Shown here: positions 12,061 through 23,800 of the stretch, in pieces
Layout of the letters: the number at the start of each line of letters is the position of its first letter
Numbering within the stretch: position 1 is the stretch's first letter
NCBI GenBank assembly: GCA_009193035.1
Contig: SWDT01000070.1
Span: 186,001-250,000 of the forward strand
From: Halicephalobus mephisto
Lineage: Eukaryota > Nematoda > Chromadorea > Rhabditida > Panagrolaimidae
Direction of reading: 5' to 3'
Length of the DNA: 64,000 nucleotides
The notes under the pieces: generated by a model
What the model was told of the DNA's origin: nothing
The model's input: the letters and a program-made list of their open reading frames with translations, nothing else
Databases searched by the model: none
Position numbers and translations under genes: made by a program

Positions 12061-13613
12061 TTTAACAATTTTTTCCCATTAATTATTAATTTTACTCTTG
12101 TTGTGACCACTAATTCCGAAATTTTGTTGAATATTAAAAGCCATTATGGTCACGACACAGAAAGAATTCCTTAAAATAATATTGTTGCTCATAAGGTGTT
12201 ATGTTTTTTTGGTACTTCTTGCTTTGCGGTTCTAAAATAAAGATTTACTATATAGCGATGACTGGTCATAATAACTCTAATGTGAACTTTCATCTAAATT
12301 GAACAATAGAGGCTTATACACATTTAATAGAAATAAAACTGTAAATTAGATTGTTAAAGTGATTTGTCTAGTCGGTCCAATTCCAGCAATACTGACCAAA
12401 TGGATAAAATGATAATCTCAACTCTACTTATCTCATTTGGGATATAAACTATGATTTCATGCTCTTGATTTAAAACATTTTCTAAAATCATCTTACAAGT
12501 TTGAAGATATCCTGCCTAAGAAGACTTAGAGTGATCAAAATAAAGACTAAAACCGGATATATTACAAATTGTCAGCCAATTCGAATATTCGAAATTTTCA
12601 CAAAACTTCTGGCTCTTGAAGATTGTAGTAGTCAATTTTTTCAGCTTTCTAGAGAGGATCTCTGCGAAATTTTCATATATTAGCAGTGTTGATTATGCAT
12701 CAGAAAACGAAAAAAAGTTATATGTAATTAGACTATTGTGGAATTCTTAATTTTGGAGGTAATTTCCGAGCATGTTTTTTATATCAAAATAAAAAGCAAT
12801 GCAAAATTCTTGATTCATCTTTTTCATAGTAGTTTTGATCTTATGAAAATCCGAAAATTTACAAAAGTCACGGCCATACCAAAAAATCAAAAATTCGATT
12901 AACAGAACACAATGCCAGGCCGGAAGGCAGCTCGTTTACCCGCACTTGACCTTCTAATTACAGTCTCTTTCTTCTTTCTAAACCATTGACGTTATTTTTA
13001 TAAAACGGCTTTCTTTTCCTTAATTTCGTTATTGCTAATCTTATCCTCGAAGCAAAATCGCAAACTTTCTCATTTCTATATATGGATTCATTTACAGGAG
13101 TTTCTAATAAATATCAGAAGAAGAAATAGTTGTATTTTTATAATATTGAGCTTTCTCATGTGATCAATTTATAGTAAACTAAACTGTATAAAAATTAGAA
13201 GGTTTACAGTTGCTGGATTAGTATTCCGATTTAAGACAATGAACTGTACGCGTTGATCCTGAAAGGAAATTTTACGCTAATCATTCTCTTCGTAATCAAT
13301 TGGGAGATAATATTATGTTGCATTTTTGTTGTTTACTTGCGCTGTTGTTGATTTATAAAAAAGTCTGGCATATTTATATCCTACTGATCCCAATATATAA
13401 TATTATACACATAAAAAGCGCAACTTTTGGTCCGGCAACAATTGCAAAATGTAACAAAAATGTGACGATTTGCATTTATTACTGGGTAAAAGGTACGCTT
13501 TTTTTCTGTGTATAAATACAAGTACATTTCAGAATGTTTTTCCACTTACGGGATTTTCGGTAATTTCTTTAAAACTACACAATAATAAATAGTTTTAGTT
13601 CACCATCGACACT
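12061..13613. other. Intergenic region between family genes 2 and 3
   Basis: No gene recognised. The part at about 12680-12770 resembles the sequence downstream of family gene 1 (about 4520-4600), indicating a shared duplicated unit. An AATAAAG-type polyadenylation signal for gene 2 lies near 12236. Confidence 0.4.
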
Positions 13614-14707
13614 ATGAACATGGATGATGGAAATCGAATCGTCGGTGGAGCGGGTATTGGAACAAACAACTTGCTTTCTCAAAGAAACACCGAAGAAGAA
13701 ACCGCAGGAGCTGCTTGGGGCACTGGGACTGAAAGAAACAATATCCCCAATTTCGCATCTCACTCTCCTACTAACTTGAAGAAAGTCCGATTGATCGAGG
13801 TTAAATTCAATGAATATGATAGGAATTTTCAAACTCATGACAAGAAGCTTTTCAACTGTTTCGTCACTTCTAACACTTACAATCATTTTCAAGGATTCTT
13901 TGAATGTTCTTCTTTTATAAATCCCGAAAATATCGCTAAAAAAGTTTCCCTTCCCAAAGAAGTGTTTGACGAAATTTCTTTGATCTTGACTCGTCATGGC
14001 AACTGCAATAGTATCACCAGATGTGGTACTAGATCCAACCAAATCAATGGCGATCTGCTTTTGGAGATGTTCCTTTCGGACATTCAGCTTATCACATACA
14101 ATGAGGAAGAACAGAACCTCATCAACATAATGCAAAACTCCACTAGCATGTCTAGTTACTATTATACAAATGAATTTTTGGAGGTTGAGTCATATATAAT
14201 TAAGCTTGTTAATATATGAAAGATTTACAGAGATGGTCTCCTGATCCTCAGAACCAAGTGACTGTTGTAATTAATCAGTTCTCCGAGAATATTGAGATTA
14301 TTAATAGTCATGACCGTTTCTTGGGGATATTAACTGATGACTCAAGAAGTTTAGGTCTTGTCTTTGCAGCTTCTTTCTCAGACAATCTTAAAACCTCCGA
14401 GACAGAACATGCTCCAAATTCTAACATGACCTCAAATGATCCTTGTACTTCAGAACATCCAAGCACTGCCGAGATGCAAAACGAAGTCAGTAATAACGGG
14501 GTTATCGTTCTACCGGTTCGTTATGTGTGGCTTGAAAGCGGCGAATATGGTCTTGAAGTGTTAACTCCCTACACCAAAGATATTCACTGGTGGAATACAC
14601 TGTCAATACTAGATGATATGATAAAAATTAAAGATGGATACGAATTTTACCAACGCAGTTTGCGTGATCCGGTATTTTTTGATGTTAATGAATGGCTCAA
14701 AGATTAA
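13614..14707 (+). CDS. Unnamed nematode family protein, member 3 (348 aa, two exons)
   Basis: Exons 13614-14183 and 14231-14707 are separated by a 47-nt intron (GTTGAG..TTACAG) in phase 0, at the same protein position as in member 2. The first half contains the family signature LPKEVFDEISLIL. The second half contains SENIEIINSHDRFLGILTDD, aligned with the FLGFLTDN block of member 2, then a low-complexity Ser/Thr/Pro-rich insertion (about residues 250-285), a strand VIVLPVRY, and IHWWNTLSILDDMIKIKDGYEF. The N-terminus (about 50 residues, Gly/Thr-rich) is not shared with the other members, and the conserved upstream leader of genes 1, 2 and 4 is not evident. The function is unknown. It is the most diverged member of the array. 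Confidence 0.85.
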
Positions 14708-17700
14708 ATTCCCCGTGATATAAGCTAATCATAATCGGTATTAAATTACGGAAATTCCTTGTCACAGACGGTTAATGTTATTAAGTGTATTCTGTAAATT
14801 TTTAAAATCTTAGCTTTCGTTATAAATAAATTGTGTAATATCTTCGAGTAAATTATATGTTGATTTTTTAAAAATTGGTAGCAAAGTGCTTTTAACGCAT
14901 AAAAATTTCCAAAAGTTCAGATTCTAGAACTTGTTTTACAAGTTCTTTCTAGGTTGACAAAGCAATTTCAAGATCCTAATAACTAGGTCACGCTTCAGCT
15001 ACTTCTATATCAAAGACTGAATCTGATGTATTTCGTCAGGTAAAGTGATTAATGATTAAAGAATTTCAAAAGATACCGAACTTTAAAAATCATTATCACA
15101 GAATTTCGACATTTTTACAAATCCTTGAATAGTATTACTACAACTAAATGATGAACCGACTGACCGAAGCTTTTCATACTTAACAGAGAGACTGATCCAG
15201 ACTACTAAGGAAGACTAAGATTAAGAAATTTTCAGTGTTAAAAATAAATATCCAAATGGTATTTAACCCATCAAACTAATCGATAAATTAATTTCATCTC
15301 TTTATTAATCACATAAAATACATTATTTTTTAATTTGGAGTAATTTCTACCCCCGTATCATGACAATGTTTTCTTCGACTACCGTCATCCTTCTTGTGTC
15401 GAATCTTCATAATTCTTGTTATAGATGAGAAGTTCCTGAAAAAGACGAATTCAAAAGTACGGTATCAACTTCAGGAAAGTTCCAGAAGAGATGACCTGTA
15501 TTTTCCTTTGAATTCAGCTTTATAAAAATATACTGTGAAAATCAAAACTTCTTATATTTGAAATATGAGATTTAGAAAAGATTCTGAAATTAGCAACACA
15601 CAATGAAGCTATGGAATAATAGTGCTAAAACTTCACGAATTAAGTTAATCTCATTTTCCAGCTTTGGAATAAGAAAATACCAGGAACAGGATTTCAAAAT
15701 TCTGTTTATTGGTCCCTTCTTAGGGTAATTTAATGATGATGACTGATTATCATCAGCAAGGTGTGGATTAGATTATTAGCTAGTAATACTTTGATATTGG
15801 AACTTTCAATAAGCCGATCACAAAACGGATATGTCCTCTTAACACCTGAGAGACCCTGGTTTTATATGACATAAATATTGCAGACAATCCTAGATTTCAT
15901 AATCTACTTTTCATCATTGGAAAACATTAAAAACATAATAGCCAAAAAGCTGTATTGATAGTTTGGCATATTAAATTCCTTTTTGAAGACACCGTCAAAG
16001 TTGAAATCAAGAAATCTATAGTCTCTAGACCTAGGAAATTTACAATTCAAATTCTGAAGTTTAATATTTTTTGTAAGGAAATATGCTAAACAGTTTTTTT
16101 CTTAAATATTGTGGTAAGACCACTTAGTAGTATAGTACTATAAAGAGTTAGGTATATCAAAAACTATTATTTATGTGAATACCATGGTAATAGTTTCTTA
16201 GTTTTCGAGAACATTGAAAATCGTATACTTTTAGGCCATGCTACGCAATCATTAAAAATAATGTGGCAGAAAGGGGAGTTAATTACAACCGCAAAGTTTT
16301 CGACGAATATAAAGGACTTTATCATTAATGAGACACAGACAAGAATCAAGTATACAAGAACCTAAGGAGTTCAGTAACAACATGAGCCTTCTCTGTGAAT
16401 TGAATTCTTAGTATAATACATTACATTTATCCTCTTTTGTATTTTTCTGTCATCGTGAGATATGTATTCTAAGATAAATTAAACGATACAATACCCTATT
16501 CAGAGAAAATAAGAAATGAGGATGATTAACTTCTTGAAGATAGAACAAAAATGAATCATACTGTACTTACCATAATAATTTAAACTGAAAGAATTACTTC
16601 GGAAAATGAAAGTAATCCTTCAGAAAGGTCTTTATATTGATGAAAAGAGGTGGAGATAGTGTAACTAGTATGTTATCAGTGCTGATCGAAATTTTCCATT
16701 AGAGCGTCGTGTGAGAGGTGCTTATTTCTCATAGTGAAACCTTGCTTTTTTTAGACTAGAGTTATGGTAGATGAACTAACAACAGATCGATTAAGACAAG
16801 ACTAATTTTAAGGAAGAAAATTCAGAGACTCAGTTTTAGCAGAAAAGAAACAACTATTTTACATATCGAATTGAAACTTCTTCTTTAAAAGGTTATTTAT
16901 TTTAGTAGTTACGTTATTTAATCTTTTTTCTCTTAAAATCGACCAAATATAAACACTAATGTCAAATATGCTTTCGAAATCACCCTTTTACAGTAATTTT
17001 TCGCAAAAAAACTCCATACCTTTATGATTATAATCCTTGAGCCATCAGAAATTACTGATAGAATCAGTATTAGTAGAAAGTTGCTTTTAAATGTTTGAAA
17101 ATACTATCAACATCATATTGGTAAAATAAATGATGAACCAGATGTATTTGTTGAAATCCTGATTTCTTCAGATATTAAATAATCTGATTTCGAAATAATC
17201 TCTGAAATTTGGAAACTCAATGGAAAATAAACCTTAGAGATTTTAATTTCAACTTGATTACATTTATAAAGTTCCGTATCATCCAAGACTTCTAAACGTT
17301 CTTAATGTAAGAATTAATTTATCTTACTGATGTTTACTAAGCTACTGATATAACTCAGTCAGCCGACATCTCAGAACGTTTGATCGATGATTTCAAATCA
17401 GTGAAAATATTTTTTCCCTTTCGTGTTTATCCAAAATTCATGAGAGAAAAACAAAGGGTAACAAGAAAAGTTAATGAAGTTGAAGCCTGTAATTTTCATT
17501 TATATTAAAACGTCTTTCAGTCCGACAGATTTACCGTCACAGAATAGATTTCCGATAGATACATGTACTTCATTGCCTTGTCTGTAAATGCAATATTGAA
17601 CGTATTCGTGGACTATATTGAGGAAATTTATTTGTTCAGTTTGATGAAATTAGGGATTTTAACTTGAAAGATATATATTGTAAGTTATAAAGCTTTGGTT

Positions 17701-18572
17701 GTAAAAAACCATCCTGACGTTTTCACCCTAAAACTGAATTTATTTTGGAGTGGCTTATATTCATTGATTTTATAGATAGTATGTTTGCTCACTAATTTTA
17801 TCAAATAAATATGTCTGAAATCATTGGAAAGTGTTTTGTACTGATAAATCCAAAGTCGACTCATCTTTTGAGTTTCGTAATTTATTCAATTATTTTAACG
17901 AATAACTTTTCATCTGTGAACTATTGATGTTAATTTCGGAAAATTGTATACATTAAAAATATATATATATATTTATTTTCATGTAGTAAAAGTTGAAAAC
18001 GGTATAATTGCATTGTTCAGTCTTTGGTTTTTGATCAATTAGAGTACAATCGATGATTTTATTAACCAATTTTCCAGAACGTTGAAATCTTATTTCTGGC
18101 TTTCTGATGAAAGAATAGTGTTGTATTTGTTAGTAATTTGGCAAATAACCAGTTGTTTCATTATGACAAATTTTAATTTTAATTTTATCGATTCCTGGAA
18201 CGGAAATCTGCACTTATCGAAAGTAATTAGCTTTACTATGGAATTTTTCAGATCTGAATATTCTTTGACTAAAATGTTATGGATAAAAACTGAGCACTAG
18301 TTGTTTGTTGTAGATCTTCTATCTCAGAAAAATCGACAGTGATTCATTCAAATTCAAACAATGATGACAATTATGAGGACTATTCAGTAAAGATTATGGA
18401 TCTTAACGTGAATTATTTCCTATCATATCAGTTAACTATTTCATCATCGTCTTTGTGTTTGAAATAATCGATCAATAATCATTCAATTTTTTTACTTTCT
18501 TTTTCATTATATATCGTATTTTTAAATATCTAAAATAAGATTTTTTTCAAAATTATATATGAAGTGACTGTT
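14708..18572. other. Intergenic region, no confident gene
   Basis: About 3.9 kb with only short, unsupported open frames. The last 600 bases (about 17980-18560) align by eye with the region upstream of family gene 1, so this is probably duplicated promoter DNA. The rest shows nothing I can name. Confidence 0.4.
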
Positions 18573-18723
18573 CGAGAAGGTGTCTCATCTTCGATTTATT
18601 CCGAACTTGTGTAATTAAATCTATCATAAACACGTTATGAAATACAAACACAACACGATTTATAAATCTTTATTAAGATTATTAGCAATCTCTGGATCAA
18701 TGGTGTTATCGCCATTCCGATCA
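18573..18723 (+). repeat. Inverted repeat, left arm (151 bp) flanking family gene 4
   Basis: This runs from GAAGGTGTCTCATCTTCG to CGCCATTCCGATCA. Its reverse complement occurs at 20150-20300 with roughly 85-90 percent identity by eye, and a third, more diverged copy in the same orientation lies at about 32790-32954. The pair brackets family gene 4. Confidence 0.8.
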
Positions 18724-18815
18724 TTGATTTTTTCATAAAATTTGCAAATTTGTATCATGTCGTTCTTCTTTCGCACTATTAAGTTTTTCGTGTACTGAAT
18801 TTAAGTAAAATATTG

Positions 18816-18853
18816 TAATATGCAAAGATTAATCAAGGGATTTATAGCTTACT
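18816..18853 (+). promoter_or_regulatory. Conserved 5' leader element of family gene 4
   Basis: ATTAATCAAGGGATTTA precedes the start codon as in family genes 1 and 2. The ATG within it leads to an early TGA in another frame, so it is untranslated. Confidence 0.45.
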
Positions 18854-19861
18854 ATGAAATCTGCATCTGAATTTGACATATCAAAGGAAATAAATGCTCT
18901 TGCAGAACTCGACAGTTTTGACTCTTCTATCGATATAGATAGTAACTCCTCTGACGATGAATCCCCTGTTTCCTTAAGTAGAAGCTTGTCTATGGAGAGA
19001 GTTCAATATGATTCAAAAATTTTCCATTGCATAGATAACGAATTTGAAGAAACTGTCCAACATGGTGAATATGAATATTATCCTTTCCTGGATATCTATT
19101 TCCCTCAGGATAAAGCAGCAGAACTGAAGGGAATCTTCGACCAGTATCTCCTTGCTGAAGAAGAGGACTGTACAGCTACATTCTTACATACATTTAATCT
19201 TCCTGAAAATTGCTTTGGAGGAAGAACTCTCATTATATCAATTGAGGTATCTCAACACATCGCTTTTCGGCATTGGGACAAAGAAGACTTTAAGAACCTT
19301 CCAATATGCAAATTCGTCAGATCACCGAATGAGGTTCAACTCGAAGAATATGTGTCCAGAATCCAGGAGATTCTGGACGTCGATGTTCAGATGAACTCTG
19401 TCATTAAGAACTATCTGAAGCTATCCGATGATCAATGGATGAATATAATTCCTGATGTAGATAAGATAAAAATGAGTGAAATCAGAGATGAACGTAATTA
19501 TAATACAGCATCCGAAATGATTAAGGATTTCATGAGCACGGCGGATGAAACCACACGAATTATGATGCACTATCGGGCTTTTCTCCTTGAGGACTTTATC
19601 GAGGAGTCAATACATAATTTTCATGGGTATCTTTCTCAAAAAATAACTTATCCTGGATCTTCTACACCGTTACAACGTCTTTGCCTGGTATTCAAAGTCA
19701 CTTGTCCTTCCAAGGAAGAACCATTAGAGGGACGTCTGATCATTCCTCTCATTCCGAAGATACTGAAGGTGTACGAAGAGAAAGAGGATGAAACAATGAT
19801 GGAATACGACTGTTGGATGTCTCCAACTGCTTATGTCAATTCACCTAACTTTGTTGATCCT
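18854..19861 (+). CDS. Unnamed nematode family protein, member 4 (336 aa, intronless)
   Basis: Closest to member 1. Order of blocks: an acidic Ser/Asp-rich N-terminus (about residues 1-50), LDIYFPQDKAAELKGIFD (member 1 has FDIYFPLDESEKLKKIFD), the signature LPENCFGGRTL, a segment corresponding to SDWENMIPEKDK of member 1 (DDQWMNIIPDVDK), SEMIKDFMSTADETT, LLEDFIEESIHNFHGYL, and the C-terminal RLIIPLIPKILKVYEEKE with MEYDCWMSPTAYV. No signal peptide, membrane segment or known motif. It has no intron at the position where members 2 and 3 are split. The gene sits inside a 1.7-kb segment bounded by 151-bp inverted repeats, suggesting past movement or foldback-mediated duplication. Stop TAA at 19862-19864. 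Confidence 0.85.
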
Positions 19862-20149
19862 TAAAATTGGATCTTATCGACCTTGAAGAAACGGATGATA
19901 GTATTTAGTCAAAAATGAAAGTAATTTTTTTAAACTTTAAATAACTTAATAAACAATTTTAAAAACCTTAATATTTTTCTCGAAAACGAATCCAATAAAA
20001 TTTGCATATTAAAGTCATGACCATTTTAGATATTTCTTACTTTTGTAATTACTATTGAAATTGTAATTTTTAAAATAAGTTTTGGTTCGAGGTAGATGTT
20101 TAATATAATGAAATTATATACACAAAAAGTGTAACTTTTAGCAGTAATA

Positions 20150-20300
20150 GGAATCGGGATAATATCACTGATTCAGAAAGATTGCTAATAATTTTAACAA
20201 AGATTTATCAATCGTGTTGTGTTTGTATTTTATAACGCGTTTATGATAGATTTAATTACACAAGTTCAGAATAAATCAAAGACGAGACACCTTTTCAAAC
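20150..20300 (-). repeat. Inverted repeat, right arm (151 bp) flanking family gene 4
   Basis: Reverse complement of the left arm at 18573-18723. Shared words include AACACAACACGATT, TGTAATTAAATCTATCATAAAC and AAGGTGTCTC. It may be an internal terminal inverted repeat of a non-autonomous DNA element or one of a pair of independent insertions. Confidence 0.8.
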
Positions 20301-20815
20301 ACGCAGTAACAAATACAAATCGTCACTATGTTGACGCAGTCGAAGATGGCAGTAGTGAAGAACGGCAGATGAATCATCAATGCAAAAGAGGCAAGTGGAG
20401 CTCTACACTTCACTATTACTTCGCCTGATTCGCGTTTGTGTTCATCGTAATTATATAATGCTTTAAGTAATCGTAATTTATTATGTCTTGCTTTATCCCG
20501 GTTGTTATAATTATCACTTTCTTTGGTTTAATCACCAAGTTTGAGAAAAATAAAGAGATCGATACAAATCAGTAGTAAGAAGGATTACTACATTTAACTA
20601 TTACTTGTAATTTCCGTCACAAATATTGAATATTCACGAAAAATACGACGATTATGTCACATTTCACAATTGTTACAAAGTCAAAAGTTAGGCTTTTTGT
20701 GTGTAGGCTCTATTACAATTTGTCAAAAATCTTTTTCCAATTTATTTGCTTCTTAATAACATAGCACCACAAATGAGATCTTCAAGTTGTATTTGTATGT
20801 TGCATTTCATTTGGT

Positions 20816-23800
20816 TCAAAGTTCGGCTCGAGGTTGTTCTTTCCCCATCACGTTATCTACCAACAACAGGACAGCATGAGAAAGAGTCTTCAATTGGTCG
20901 TCTATCTTAATCCAAAGATTTACTACAAATAATTATTTTAAAAACATACTGGTTGATAAAACATGCAATTTTGGGGATCTTCATCTTCTCCCTCGGGACA
21001 ATCCCTCACGTGATCACAAAGCTGTTCCTTCGTGATGCAGACATCATAACGGTTCGAATTTCTTGATGGACACAAAAACTGAGTTTTTCCATGGACCATC
21101 GGACATCCTGTAACTGTGATTTTTAAAAATCATTTTTAAAAACTAAAAACTTTCAAAACGGTCTCTCAACGAAAAACTGAAATTTTCCATAACTTGTCAA
21201 GTACTACAAAATAAAATTTTTTTAAATTGTCAAAATTGAAATATTTTATTTAATTATCAAATATTTCAAAATTATAGTTTTTTGAAATTCTTCGTTCAAA
21301 AATAATTTAAAACAAAATAATCGAGATTTTCCATAAAATATCAAAGATCCTAAAACTACAATCTTTGATAATTTTGTTTTCAAAACTAAAAACATTATCG
21401 AAATAGTCCCATTGCGGAAATCCTTTTTAAATTGTATTTATTTAAAGAAAAACTTCCAAAATTTTGCACATTCGAAGATGGAATTTTCTAACAGGATCAA
21501 AAAAGCAGGAATCTAATTAGACAGTTTTTCCTTTGCCAAAAATGAAAAGAATGTTGTACTTTTTTCAAAATTGTTCTTCAGTCTTTTCAGAAATGTGAAG
21601 TTGTGTGTTTTAATAGAAAAAATCGAAAAATACAAAAGATTTCGAAAATAAAGTGAAAAGGGTCCTCGATTTAAAGTCATGTGATGACTTAATAAGTGGA
21701 AAAATAATTATTAAATTAATTTCCAATTAAAGTAAACAAATACTTAATTGATTAAAAAACAAGTTCTTTGTTTTTTGGTTATTCTGGAAATAGTTCTGTC
21801 TCAGGTGTCAGTCTGATCAAATTAATGGGACACAATTCCGAGAGGACGAATCTGGCCAAGAATCAATCTAAATTTATTTTCGAAAATGTTCAAAAATCAA
21901 ATTGATTTAAATACAGTAATAAAATTGATTATTTATCATAAGACTAAGTTCAATTTTAAAAACTTATACTAAAAATTAATTTAAATTTTTCTTAAATATA
22001 AAAAAATAAAATTAATTTAAATATAGTACCAACTTTGTTTATTCGTCATAAGACCAAGTTCAATTTTAAAAACTCATACTAAAAATTAACTTAAATTTTT
22101 CTTAAATATTAAAAAGTAAAATTAATTTAAATATAGTAATAAAATTAATTATTCGTCATAAGACCAAGTTCAATTTTAAAAACTCATACTAAAAATTAAC
22201 TTAAATTTTTTTTAAATATAAAAAAAATAAAATTAATTTAAATATAGTAATAATAATGAATATTTTTCCCTGGACAAGATTTAATCGGAAAAATTCGTGC
22301 CAAGAATCTTTTTTATTTTTAACAATTTTTCATAGAATTACAATAGATTTTTATCTATTTTTGAAGACAAATGTTCTTTATGAAATAAGATCTAATCAGA
22401 AATACGTGCCAAAAGTTATTTTTTTTAACAATTATTCAAAAAAATTGAAATTTATTTAAAATTAAAATTTTAATTATAAAAAAATGTTTGATTTTAAAAA
22501 TTTCTTTTTTTGAAAAAAAATTTTGTTTTTAAAAAAACGATCAAATTTCGAATTGATTTCAATGTAAACAATCATGACTATGAATTTTCGTAACGAGATG
22601 AGATTTAATTAAAGAAATTTGTGCCGAAAGTCAGTTTGAAAATTTTATTTTCGATCAAAATTCGGACTTTGAATTGATTTAGATTTAAACAATCTTAACG
22701 ATCAATTTTCGTAGTGAAATAAAATTTAATTTCAAAAATTCGTGTCGAAAATAGGATTGATAATTTTTTAAATAAAAATATAAATTTCGAACTTTTTTTT
22801 TAATTTTAAAAATTAATTTTTTATGAAAAAAAATTTTATTTTGGAAATTATTTTTTTTATAAAATAAAATTTTGTTTTAAAAGTTATTTTAAAAATTAAC
22901 TTTTTATGAAAAAAAATTTTATTCTGAAAATTATTTTTTTTATAAAATAAAATTTAATTTTAAAAATTAACTTTTTATGAAGTAAAATTTTATTTTGAAA
23001 ATTATTTTTCTTATGAAATAAAATTTTATTTTAGAAATCAACTTTTTATGAAATAAAATTTTATTCTGAAAATTCCTCTCGAGACCCACCTTTCCTTCTT
23101 CTCCTGTAGAGATGGCCGCGATGAGTCCCCTTCAGACTTCTCCGTCCTCTGGAGACCGAAGACTTTTCGACAGATTCTTTAGAACGACCCCCGGATGTCG
23201 TCATTCCCTCGAGAATTCCAGAATGTTCTTTTTCTGACACTTCTTGACTCTAAAGTTTGAAATTTATCAAAAATCTGCAAAAATCCTCAACTTGTTGCAT
23301 TTGCATAAATAATCAAAAACCCATGTTCCACGGCAATGCGCAAAACGACCCAAATCGATCATCAATCTTTCCATTTTCGAAGTTTAAAAAGGTGAAATTG
23401 AGAAAAGAAACAACGTGGATTGCACAACTAGACGAGTTTGGATAAAACTGGAAAACAAAACTCGAAAAGAAGAAAAATCTTAAGAATTTCGAATATTTCA
23501 TAATTTTTGCTAATTTTCAAATAAAATATTTTTCAAAAAAATAATTTAAAAAAAACATTTCAAAAATTAAAAAATCAACATTAGATTTCAAAAAAATTTA
23601 AATTTAAAAAAATTAAAAAACTTTTGTATTAAAATATACAACTAATTTTAAATTTTCGTATAAAGTAATAAAATTTTTAAAAACATAAAAAGTAAAAACG
23701 CAAATTTTCGTGTTGAGATTTAGAATTTAAAACTTGAAATTCTATAATAATTTTAAAAATTAGTGCCAAGACCTAGAATTAATCTAAAAATTTCGTGCCA

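Noticed and set aside
13575..14135. 186-codon minus-strand frame
   Set aside because: Antisense shadow of family gene 3, whose + strand reading shares motifs with three paralogues.
20219..20428. 69-codon + strand frame after family gene 4
   Set aside because: It lies within the right inverted-repeat arm and its flank; not shared as protein with the other repeat copies.
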